A model generated the notes under the pieces. The model had not been told where the DNA came from. It did no database searches and was given only the letters and a program-made list of their open reading frames with translations. The position numbers were made by a program, and so were the translations under genes. Shown here piece after piece: positions 44,784-54,699 of a stretch of DNA of 64,000 nt (its first letter is position 1; the number at the start of each line of letters is the position of its first letter). Source of the stretch: Dermacentor variabilis (lineage: Eukaryota > Arthropoda > Arachnida > Ixodida > Ixodidae); contig NC_134572.1 in the NCBI RefSeq assembly GCF_050947875.1, forward strand, positions 123,003,105 through 123,067,104. Direction: 5' to 3'.

Positions 44784-47700
44784 TTTTTTTGAGCGCCTCA
44801 CTGATAGACAGCACCAAAGACTCGGTTGGCTCGGTGCTTGGTGAGTGCCCAATGAAACATTCTGGAACGCGCTGCTCCATGATCTGGTGTCACCACTTTT
44901 GTGGATGAGATGCTATCACGTCGAGGTACAAATACCAACTAACCTTCTTCTACCTGCTTCAGCTGTCTGGCACACTTCATCGTTTTTGGTGCACCGGCAC
45001 GTCGGTACCGTCCCAACGTTCAAGGCACAATAATAACCAAGCGTACATGGTTCATAGTTCGAAGTCTAATGAAACCGAACACTTTGCAAGAGCGCAAGAA
45101 GTGAACGAGCCCTAGGGAAAAGCTGGAGTGGTCAGCTTTGCTGGCCTTGCAATTACGTTGCAATTTATCGAAATACAGTTTTTGCTTCTACCATGAACAC
45201 ATATTCAGAAGCAATTCGCATTGATGGTTACCTTAACCTTGGTTATTATGAATTCATGCGATTCCAGATAAGCTCATTTCATAATAAACATCGCTAAGCG
45301 ACGTATCCTCATGATAAAAAGGTAAAGCTCGGAATCAGGTAAGCAATGTTATCATTGAATATACCGAAGCAGCAATTCAAAACAGCGCACATAGCTTCGA
45401 AAGACATTTCAAAGCAGCGTTCAAAACAAACAGAAACGTACTCATTACATCAGTAAACAGCAGAATGGGACAAAATCTGGTGTATTCTGCGAACGTATCC
45501 TAAGATCGACAAAAAGTACGAGAAGCGATCGGTCCCTCATCACAATGGAGCTATATGTACACTCTAACGATGCTTATGTTTAGCAGACGATGCAGAGAAA
45601 TGAACAAACATGTTTACAGAACAGTCACAGTGAAAAGGGAAAGAAAGCCACAAAGAACGATAAACTAAAAACAAAATCGGGACAGACGGTTCGCTTCATC
45701 GCGCTCGCGCGCCTACTATACGGTACCTGCTCGTGGGCTTAAGCTCGCGCGAACACCTAAATGAAGACGGATTCTGTAGGAAGCAAACAATGCATACAAT
45801 GGCGCAGGAACTTTACAAGCTGAATTGAGGGATTTGATGTCGTTTCGTTGGAATTTTCTACGGCGTCTTCAACGGCATCGTTCCCCGTGAAAACAACAAT
45901 GGCATTTACGGGCGAAGACGACAAACGTTTCCCAGATGCGACACTCGCGAGGCCCGCGCAGAACGCGGATTGCAAGTCGGAGGCCGAAGTAAATCAGAAA
46001 AAAAGTTTTCCCGCTCCACCCTTTATATTTTCTGATTTTTCTTATTATTAAAAGTGAGGAACGTATTTCATTTTATGCCCCCCACAGCTGGCTCTGTCTA
46101 GCGTCGATCCCTATGAATTTGCCCATCAATTCAAGACTATTCCTTCACTCGCTAAACATTTGTTTCGATGTGCTTTTCGACGTAGAAGGCTTGCGTTCTT
46201 TTTATGCTTCTCTCAAAATGTAAAATTTGCACGTTCAGATCCCTTTATCTTGGCGCAGCGCTATATAAAAGAGATAAGGCTCGCTTTCGAGGGTGCTGCT
46301 ATCCATTATAATATACTACGTAAAAGATTATGCGACACGCAATTCATTCCAGACCTCTAATTGAAAAAAGAAGACAGCAGGCTTGCTCGAACTTATTCAA
46401 TCACATCCACATTTCCTGCAAAGCTGTTTCTTTTAAGCAGATGCAACTAGATATTCAGCAGACTGTAATCAAATGATATACATTAAAAAGCTTTCCGCAT
46501 GACAGATTCATTTGTAATCTTGCCAACGTGTAACGGTTTCTAGCATTTAATAAAAATAATTACAAGTAGAATAATTCATCCACACACATTTTAATTCGCC
46601 AGAATATTGGCCATAGTGTCGCTGCACCACTTCTTTCATAAATTTTATCGCGGTTGCGCTCATAGTTTTACAAGGGCAGGGGGATAAATTCTGTGTTGTT
46701 CGTAAAACACGCTTATAACGTTCCGGATCACTTATATACGTAATTTAGTGTAAAAACAGCAAATAACTCACAGACTTCTCAATTTGCCTAAAAACTACCC
46801 AAAGCAAGCTTCTCGTCTTCACCAAATATGAAAAAGTGCCTTGTTTAGGTCATCAAGGACACCAGAGAAAATAACCAGTAGTCTCGTATACCACATGAAG
46901 ATAGGCACACAAAAAATATCTGGGTCCAGCAAGTGTTTCGAACGCTTCTAATTAGGCAAGGCACATGACATTCAAATGGGCATTAAGGAGAAACCTATTT
47001 TGAGCTCTATTAGTAAAGTGCGTTTCTACGACACCAAAAGTACTCGAAAAAGAGGAGGTGTTTCAAAGCCGTCAAAGCAGCAAACAAGACAGACAGGAGG
47101 CTATGCCGTCTTGATGTCCCCCCCCCCCTTGCATGCCGTGACACAATGGATTTCGACTGCCTCTTCTCAATCTCACTAAATTTGTGGCGGCAAAGGTGGA
47201 CTACATAGCATTCTAAAAGAGCCATAGATTGAACTTAGCAAGGTCCGAGAGCTTTTGCTGAGCCACATACCAATAAAACATTTTACATATGTGGCATCGC
47301 ACGGACCTTACAGGAGCTGAAGTTTCGGCACCAAGTTCAGAAAATAGAACGTTAGACGTAATTTTTCTTCTGACAATCAATATATTAACGGAAAGTGAAC
47401 GATTTAGTTCTGCAATCATTCTTTATCAGTCTAAACTGACGTAGTACTCCTCTTTAGGGTCCCTTTCAAGAGAAATAAACGGCTTTACTTGTTGCTGTTT
47501 TCAACGGCATCCATTTTGTCTTTATATGTCAACATAATTTTTTTTTCATAGTGCTCACATTCGAGTTCACTTAGCTTCGCTGCTATCCCACCCTCGGGCC
47601 TAAGAGGAACAAGAGCGCGACCACTGGAGTGTAGCGCACCCTAGTGGCTAAAGCGATCGCTTGCCTTTGACGCGTGCGGGGCCCTCTTCGCTTGCACAAG

Positions 47701-49019
47701 GTTCCTGCGTGGCCGTATCTTCTCATCCAGACCTCCCGCACGAGTGGCAGAAGGTGTTCCCTATCTACCGGACGTGTTATCTCTCCAGAGCACGTCCCCG
47801 TTCCTCCGCCGTGCGTGGGGAGTGGGGACCTCAGCACGCGCCGAGCCACGCACTTTTAAAATTAACGCCGCCACCCCACCGTCGCTGAAGCACATCGAAA
47901 GAGCACCGCGTCGATAAGGGACTAGATAGGTTGGGAGGGGGGAGGAAAGGTGGGGAGTCAATAAAGCGGGGAGCGTTGGGAGAGGCCCGATGAGCCCGCA
48001 CCTCGCTAGTCGAGGACTCGGTGCCCTCAAACAAAGTGCTTGGTAGTCACGTGCGTAAGACAGAGGTCACGTGCCCGCAGGACGGGAAACTTTAGAAGGA
48101 ATACACAAATATCGTAACCCTATAGGTTGGTAAGGAGGGGTGCTAAACACTGTGGCGATAAAGAGGAACGCCGTTAGCGAGCGTGCTGAAAACGTGCGAA
48201 AAGAAGAAATTTACAGAGAAGACTGGAAACCTGCCTCTCTCCTTTCTTACTCTCTTTCAGGACCCCTCTTGGGAACCGAATGGACCGAAGGGAGTCAAAC
48301 ACAGCAGCTGCTCGGTGGTGGTGTGGCTTAAATGGCGTAGCCAAGCTGCACAAGTGTGTAAAGTTTCTTGGAGTGCGGACGACCACCTTGACTTGCAGTA
48401 CTTCCAATAAAGGTACTGTGAAGTACCTTGACGATTTTATTCTGGTTCCTTACTGTTTCTTGCTGGGCGAGTTGGTACATGCCAATAAGCAAGAAACTAG
48501 TGAAGAAAACGTGCACCCAAGAGAACAAGTGGACAGGGTGTGCGCTTTTGGCTACTGTGCTTATCTCGGACAACTTACTCACCCAAAACTATTTTCGAAG
48601 CATCATATTGCAATTACCTGCAGCAACTTGCCCGATAGCTAAAATAAATATTGCCCGCAACGCTGACGAACTTTCCGTCGCGACGTGGTAAATTTGGTGT
48701 ACCCGCAGCTAATTAAAAGCGTCATTTTGTAACAAGTGCGCTTGTAACAACGCTCCATGTGTTCCAGACAATCCTCTGTTGTGGTATGCACGGTTTATGC
48801 GACAGCTTGTGCCGAGTGTTCAATAACTAGACTTGTACTATTGAAACAGAAACCACACTAAGTTATTTGCTTCCCCTGCTAACAAGTTAGGCGTTATCGG
48901 TGAGCCTGCTCTAACCAATTGCAAAAGTAAGTCATCTGTCTGGCCTTTCGACTCACACGCAAACTTTTATTTATTCTCTGATTTTCCTTTTTATTTTCTA
49001 TACGAGGGCAGAAGCAAAG
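44784..49019. other. unassigned sequence
   Basis: No retroelement protein recognised. 47590-48020 is GC-rich with overlapping open frames on both strands (up to 89 codons) and no domain. A C-run lies at 47118. 48270-48640 has a 120-codon frame with no recognisable domain. Confidence 0.35.
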
Positions 49020-49550
49020 TCATTTGTTTTGAACAATTTGATGACGTCTTACACGAAGGACCTACTATTATATACAAATGGGTCGGTGAAAGCGATGACC
49101 GTTGTGCATCTGCGTTCTCAATACACTATCTGAAAGTTACTTGGTCAGACCAGATGCACGGATTGTCAACAATGGATGCAGCTGTGCGCAAAATGAGTGC
49201 AGTGCCTCCAAAGAAACTAGTATTCCTCACAGGCCTGCATTAGACATTCCATGGCATGTGGTATCGTTCATCTAATTCCAGTGGGAATGACTAGTACTAG
49301 TAAAATACCTCAGCAACAAAGGCTTCACGCTTACGTTTTTGAGGACTTCTTTCCTCAATGGTACAGCTGGAAATGCAGGAGCTGATGCTCTTGGCTAAGC
49401 TGCGCTCTTATATTCTTATATAGTCAACGTTTCAAAAAAGCAAATCAAGTGACGAAATCAGACATTCGTAATCGCTTCCAGTCGTTTTGTGTTCGGCAAC
49501 TAACATCCTGAATAACCAGGTGGTTTCATGGAGAGGTACAAACCCTACTA

Positions 49551-50298
49551 GAATTCATTCATTCATTCACAAAACTTTATTAGAGTCCTGCAGCCCGGGC
49601 TTTTCAGACTGAGGCGAGCCGCGTCCACGTCGGCACCGTCAGTCCGAGCTTTATGGCGCCATCGTGGACCCTCTTGACAGCCCGTAGTCGATCTTGATAT
49701 GAAGAGCTTGATATCATCTTGTGCTAGTAAAGCCATCTTTTTTTCGGGGTCGGCGAGAGTCGCGGGAAAGCGCGCCAGCATGTGTCTGATGTCAATGATG
49801 CAATCGCACACTTTACATTCTTTCCTAGTTTCTTTTTCGGGGTGAATTTTATTTACGAAATACGGAGTGGGGTACGTCCCGGTTTGCAGTAAACGTAGGG
49901 TGATTGCCTGAGCCCTGTTCAACTTTACGTGTGGCTGTGGGAATTGCCTACGCCCCAAGTAGTAGTATTTAGTGATGTCATTGTAAGTTAGTAAATTATC
50001 TTTGTGCTCCCCGGAATGGTAGTGGGCGTCGGTTCGGTTCTGACAGGCACGGCAAGCAAGTCCTCATGCCAGGTCGTTCGTCACCTCGCTGAGGTTGAGC
50101 AGAGTCTCGTCCACTTGCCCCATATGTGCAGGAAACCATCGGATTTCACTTCTGATAGTTTCGACCTTGTCGATAATTTTAGCCGCAGTCCCAGCGACAT
50201 GGCCTTTGGCAAAGCTCTTAACTGCTGCTTTGGAATCGCTATAAATGAAATACCATTTACGGTTCCTGATTGCTGGGATAGTAAGGACATGTTTCTTT
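49551..50298 (-). mobile_element. LINE 3' fragment inserted in reverse into another LINE
   Basis: From 50298 downward on the minus strand: FIYSDSKAAVKSFAKGHVAG (RNase H), IRWFPAHMGQVDE, an in-frame stop, LACRACQNRTDAH, then the C-terminal open frame. The 3' end is CTCTAATAAAGTTTTGTGAA followed by GAAT units (plus strand GAATTCATTCATTCATTC), a short-repeat tail. Truncated within RNase H. Confidence 0.85.
49563..49958 (-). pseudogene. LINE ORF2 C-terminus
   Basis: 131 codons: GRRQFPQPHVKLNRAQAITL, RLLQTGTYPTPYFVNKI, then ECKVCDCIIDIRHMLARF. In this knuckle the two first Cys and the His are kept and the last Cys is replaced by Phe. The frame continues upstream in the same direction to YNDITKYYYLGRRQF. 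RNase H lies further upstream beyond a stop. Confidence 0.85.
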
Positions 50299-50580
50299 TT
50301 TGATTTATACTGTACCGTTTATTGAAAATGGGACATGCCGAGTCTTCGCTATGTGCTTCACAGAGAGAGAAAGGAGACATTGAACCATTTATGTGGTCGT
50401 GCCCAAGAGACCATGATCAAAGGGACCCTCTTCTTGAGAAACCACAAAAAAAGAACTTTACAAGGCTGTGTTAGTAAAGCATCTTGTGTTTCAGGGATGT
50501 TCCGCAAGTAAAGTTCCACAAGGAAGTTTCAAGGCTTGTTGCTACATTTAAAGGCGGCACTCGATTGCTGGATGTGTGAT

Positions 50581-51194
50581 AACATACCCCAGTGACAGTG
50601 CAGCAGGTTCTCAGGTGCACCGATTGCCGGGCTTGATCGCCACGCTAAACCCACGTGTTGCTACCACTCACAAACACCAACACCGCCAACAAAACCAATT
50701 GGAGAGCGTGTTGAGGAACACGCAAACGAGTTGTTTCCATGAACACGTCAGTTGCCGGTTTGATTTTATCAAGTTCCCAAGTAAAAAGAGCGGATCGAGC
50801 TCTAAAAAAGAAGATCACGTGAGAACGCGCAGCAATGGTGAGACCATCAAAGATGCTTCCGATGAATTATCGCCTCAGTAAGTAGATTGGAGGCATAAAT
50901 ACGCTTAGGCGATGGTGACCCCTCAAATTGAAAATTTTCATTATTACTGTTCGTATTATCTGCGTTCAGTGAGATGTCGGCACCTGTAGATGCCACCAGC
51001 CTTCACTCAATTATACAGAAGCACACCAAATAATCCACAAGTTACAATCAAGGAATAAAGGAAAGAGTCTATAATATCTATTTTCTTGACTGTAGACTGT
51101 ATCGTAAGCTGTTATGGGCTCATTCCAATAGCCATACCGGTTGGCGGTGTTGTCCGTCGTAGCTCTCGCTAGGAATGAGAAAAAAAATACTCAC
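50581..51194. other. unassigned sequence
   Basis: A 101-codon open frame (50576-50881, polar, Ser/Lys-rich) has no recognisable domain. Otherwise nothing. Confidence 0.35.
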
Positions 51195-51262
51195 TTGCAG
51201 CCGGGATCAAACCTGTGCACTCCGTGCGTGAATAAGCTAGTCTACCAGCGCGCCATGCCAGC
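51195..51262 (-). pseudogene. tRNA-like sequence
   Basis: The minus strand reads TGGCGCGCTGGTAGACTAGC (A-box-like), CACGCACGGAGTGCAC and AGGTTTGATCCCGGCTGCAA (B box GGTTTGATCCC). It abuts the first unit of the tandem family that follows and is probably the head of another SINE. It does not fold as a complete tRNA. Confidence 0.6.
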
Positions 51263-52170
51263 GCTTGCTAGCTGCCACGGAAACATGCCCTGTAGACGCA
51301 TCCTATATCCCGCGAGGAGCGACGCGATGTGAGATGAGCGCGCAATAGTGCCGATACGTGTACATTGCAGTTGCATATTACTGTACCAGGTGGCACGCCA
51401 TGTAGCAGCTGCACAGATAACGGTACAACGCAGATAAGAATGTTTTGAGGAACGAAACAAAGAGGAATAATGAGACGTATATACAAAAATCCAAGAATGA
51501 AAGACATGCATAGAATATCTCGTTAAATCAAGCGGACTAGGTGACTATTTATCACCACCCCGTTTCAGTTGGGATGCCAGTAAACCATCATGATCGGCAG
51601 CTGCAGCAGTAGCATATTTCCACAGCGCTTGATAGCTGTCGGGGAAACATGCTCTATACAGGCGTCCTAGAGCGCGAGGATTCATGCGATGCGAGATGCG
51701 CGCGGCGTAGCGCCTATGCGTGGCCACTTTGCATTACAGCTGAATATTATTGTACCAGCTGCCACACTACGTAAGAGTTGCATAGATAGAGGTACAAGGT
51801 AGATAGGGAAGTTTTGAGGAAGAAAAAGAATATTAAGGAGATGTGTACAAAAATGCTAGAATGAAATACATATATAGCACACCTGAATAAATCAAGCAGG
51901 CTAGGTGACTATTTGTCACCTTCTCGTTTCAAAAGGGATGCCAAGAAATCATCATCATTATCATGAGCATCAGCAGCAGCAGCAGGATCGCATCTTACCA
52001 CTTGTCACGCGATCTGAGTTGCGCGCCGCGTAGCGTGGATACGTACAAACTTTGCATCACATTTGCGTTGTATTCTACCAGGTGTCACGACACGTAGAAC
52101 TTGCATTGTATTGTGGCACGTGTCAAGAGATGTAACAAGTACGCCGTGTAGTTTTGATTCATATGTTTAC
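51249..52170 (+). repeat. tandem array of ~364-bp units (two full, one partial)
   Basis: Unit 1 begins at about 51249, unit 2 at about 51613 and a shorter unit 3 at about 51977. Landmarks repeat 364 bp apart: AAACATGC at 51282 and 51646, and AGGTGACTATTTRTCACC at 51539 and 51903. Others are CAGCTGAATATTATTGTACC and its partner in unit 1, and GGGATGCCARTAAAYCATCAT at the unit ends. Unit 2 ends in an ATC/AGC-rich run (51952-51985). Unit 3 lacks about 51 bp. An inverted second array lies at 58420-59060. The trinucleotide end suggests a retroelement-like tail. Confidence 0.88.
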
Positions 52171-52779
52171 TATTCCGTACAAGATATAGCACCTCCTAGC
52201 AAAGTACGAATCCCTGCTGAAGAAGCGAATCCTAAAACCTCGTGCCCAGCTGCAACCAGGCAGCGCTGCGCTTAGCAGACCGCTGTGCAGAGAGCAGCAC
52301 AAGCCGCAGCTCGCCGTCGACGGTGGGCGAACAGTGCAGTTCGTTCTCGTGAAAACAACACAAAGAGATTTCCCCGTAAATACCCTCTGCTTCGGGTTGC
52401 CGAAAATGGAGCTGCTGTGGAGCCACTCCTTCACCTTACCCTGTGACTATACTGCGCGTGCCGCTATTACCTGTTACTATTTTTAAATAAGAATAATTTA
52501 TTTGCCTGCTCAGAGACAGGGTCGGAGCCCGCTCACACGCATCGATGAGCCACTTCGGCCTCTGAAACAATGTTGGCCGATCCCGGAGATAGGGAAGCTC
52601 GAAAAGACCCAGGACATAGTGTAAAAAAGTGCCGGAAAGTGAGCAAATCAAGGCAGCCCGATTTTCCGGTATCGCAAATAGTGCAAACAAGCACGGGATA
52701 CATTGCGAATTAAGGCGGCCCGCGGTGGCAGGCGACAAACGTGAGTGCAGACGTGAGCTCCAGTACCAACACGCCATCG
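52171..52779. other. unassigned sequence
   Basis: No gene seen. 52270-52430 is GC-rich without a recognisable motif. Confidence 0.4.
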
Positions 52780-53235
52780 TTCTCATGCTTTCTTCAGCAT
52801 CCCGTCGTCATTACATTGCCTTCACGACATTGTCATCATTCTTTGGTTGTCATCTCATTGTCATCTTTTCGCCGCTCTTACTCTGTTGCTCTCACTCAAA
52901 TGTCATATCCTTGTCGTCATGCCATCTTCGAGCTGTCGTCTTCGTCCTACCATCGGCACAATTTGCTTTTCCTCATGCTATTGTCCGTATGGCGTCATCG
53001 CAAAGTCGCTATCATGGCGTTGTCACTTTATCGTACCGATTGCCGTGTCGTCAACCCACTCTCATCGTAGGATTGCCCTCAGGCCATCATCGTGTTTTCA
53101 CTGTCAGCATCCCTTTGTCTTCATGCCATCGTCGCGATCCCAAAGTCTTCGCACGAGCTTCATCCCGTGGTCGTCACTCTATCTATCGTCGTCACTCCAT
53201 CGTCGTCATACCATCTTCGCCACTATTTGCGCACA
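52780..53235 (+). repeat. degenerate ~14-bp minisatellite rich in CATCGTCGTCA
   Basis: Words such as CATCCCGTCGTCATTAC, CATTGTCATC and CCATCGTCGTCATACCATCT recur. The clearest part (53171-53220) shows units GTCGTCACTCCATC and GTCGTCATACCATC 14 bp apart. The unit has no stop codon in the forward frames, so three overlapping open frames (225, 137 and 109 codons, plus strand) cross it. They are Ser/His/Arg-rich artefacts of the repeat, although a translated repeat protein cannot be excluded from sequence alone. Confidence 0.75.
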
Positions 53236-53280
53236 TTTGCGCCGTCTACAGCCTTCATAAATGCTTCGTTTATTTAGGAG

Positions 53281-53420
53281 AAAATGAGACATCCCTTCAA
53301 TCGTAGCAATTGCTACAAAAGAAACACATACGGGTTCCTCGAAAAAAAGCCTCGCAATTGAAGAAAAATTAGTCCTGGTCCAATACTCGAACCCGGGACC
53401 ACCTCCGCCCTGCCATCTGC
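53281..53420 (-). mobile_element. tRNA-derived SINE (second family), inverted partner
   Basis: On the minus strand: GCAGATGGCAGGGCGG (decayed A box), TCCCGGGTTCGAGTATTGGA (B box), CCAGGACTAATTTTTCTTCA, ATTGCGAGGCTTTTTTTCGA, GGAACCCGTATG, and TGTAGCAATTGCTACGATTG. It matches the plus-strand copy that starts 5 bp away, head to head. Confidence 0.85.
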
Positions 53421-53424
53421 TTGC

Positions 53425-53660
53425 CGCCTCGTTAGCTCAGATGGTAGAGCGACTGCCCCGAAAAGGTTGTGTTCCCGGGTTCAAGTGCCGGACCAGGGCG
53501 AATTTTTCTTCAATTGCGAGGCTATTCTTTCGAGGAACCCGTATGGGTGTCCTCTGTAGCATTTGCTACGATTCGGTGGATGTTCCAATTTTCCTTTATT
53601 GAATACCTCTGTCCACCTTGCGGGTTTCCGCAGAAGTATTACGTCAAATAAATAATTCTT
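53425..53660 (+). mobile_element. tRNA-derived SINE (second family)
   Basis: The tRNA-like head is GCCTCGTTAGCTCAGATGGT then AGAGCGACTGCCCCG (A box TAGCTCAGATGG), followed by TTCCCGGGTTCAAGTGCCGG (B box). The body is CCAGGGCGAATTTTTCTTCA, ATTGCGAGGCTATTCTTTCG, AGGAACCCGTATG and GATTCGGTGGATGTTCC, ending near TTTCCGCAGAAGTATTACGT. The acceptor stem does not close, so it is not a working tRNA. Together with the inverted copy just upstream it forms a long inverted repeat. Confidence 0.88.
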
Positions 53661-53861
53661 ATTGCATAGATAACCGTCAGTGATGGTTTCTGCCATAATT
53701 ATGTTACCTTTATATTTAGCAAACAGCGTAAAAGACAAGGGATCTGTGAAGGCGAGAAAATATATCCCAAACATTAAACGAGCCGCCCCTCCTCGCTTAT
53801 GACCTACTCGTACTCTTGGTCTGCGTTCCAAAACACAGGCAGATTAAACGAATGCAGAAAA

Positions 53862-54632
53862 AGGCAGGGGCGTTAACCAGAGGTAGTTCCGGTTTGCTAC
53901 CTAGAATTTTTGGAACGGATAGAGGGAGACAGAGCGAGAAATAAAGACGAGCACGAACAACGTAACCATGTATACTGTGCAGCGCAAGCAGGTGGCGCTC
54001 TTAAACTTTATCATGGATACCCGCAGGCTTGAGGTACCTGAGTAGCGTGGATAAATCTTTCTGCGCCAAGTTCCTTTCGGAACACGGCTTAGAACTTACT
54101 TTTCCTCATACTGGACGACTGTCCAGTCGGTCAGGTAACGTGCACGGTACTTCGCTCACCGTGCTATAGCGTGGGTAGACACAGATAATGCGTGTCAGTG
54201 TCTGGTCTCAAAGGCATGGGTGTCGCACGTGGGGCTACCAACAATTCCAATGGAGAACGTAGAGGATCTAGTAAATGCGGCGCCGAGTCACAAATGGTAC
54301 AACATGGTCTGCTAGCGTCGCGGTAACACATTCGCTAGATGTCGCCCTAGGTTCGGACACAACGAACGTGAACGACACATGAAGAAAACGTTTGTGTCCC
54401 GCAGGGGCGATGTACATTCACAAGACATCAACCGCAATTTCACGAAAGCGGAATCAAAATACCTATGACGCTTTCATGTGCAGTGTCCCCGGAGTGAGTG
54501 ATAAATTATGTTACGTGCCTTGTTATGCTGCGATGATAGGTCTGTCGAATATCTGAGACTAGTTGCCCCTTTGGTTTGTGGCGAATAGTGGCCTTTAGGG
54601 TTTAGAGCGCTGCCTTGGAATCACAAAAATAA
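53862..54632 (-). mobile_element. RNase H LINE 3' fragment, same family as 10380-12650
   Basis: On the minus strand: FCDSKAAL and TLKATIRHKPKGQL (RNase H), later LGAAFTRSSTFSIGIVGSPTC (C-terminal region, compare RVAFTKSLAFRIAWADDALC at 11.5 kb). The 3' end has GCAAACCGGAACTACCTCTG and GTTAACGCCCCTGCC, the same terminus as at 10380-10460. Stops and frameshifts are frequent. Confidence 0.78.
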
Positions 54633-54633
54633 G

Positions 54634-54699
54634 ACACGTACTAAGAACAGACATAAACAAGCGTCAATTTGTGCCCTTATGTCTCTTCTTAGCCCGTGT
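54634..54699. other. 23-bp imperfect hairpin
   Basis: ACACGTACTAAGAACAGACATAA (54634-54656) pairs with TTATGTCTCTTCTTAGCCCGTGT (54677-54699) at 19 of 23 positions, with a 20-nt loop. It directly abuts the 5' break of the LINE fragment. Similar in style to the palindromes at 3406 and 27988. Confidence 0.7.

Larger units (their letters stand above)
49020..50580 (+). mobile_element. RNase H-bearing LINE remnant split by an inverted LINE
   Basis: The left part has SYTKDLLLYTNGSVKAMTVV (49044-49103), an RNase H start in which the usual TDGS is TNGS. Later come FLNGTAGNAGADAL and, after shifts, SDIRNRFQSF and WFHGEVQTLLEF just before 49551. The right part resumes at about 50308 with LYRLLKMGHAESSLCASQRE then GDIEPFMWSC, the C-terminal Cys/His tail, continuing to VATFKGGTRLLDV and a stop. 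The two parts are collinear. Heavily decayed. Confidence 0.72.

Noticed and set aside
53425..53496. Functional tRNA gene
   Set aside because: A and B boxes are good, but the acceptor and anticodon stems do not close and a SINE body follows.
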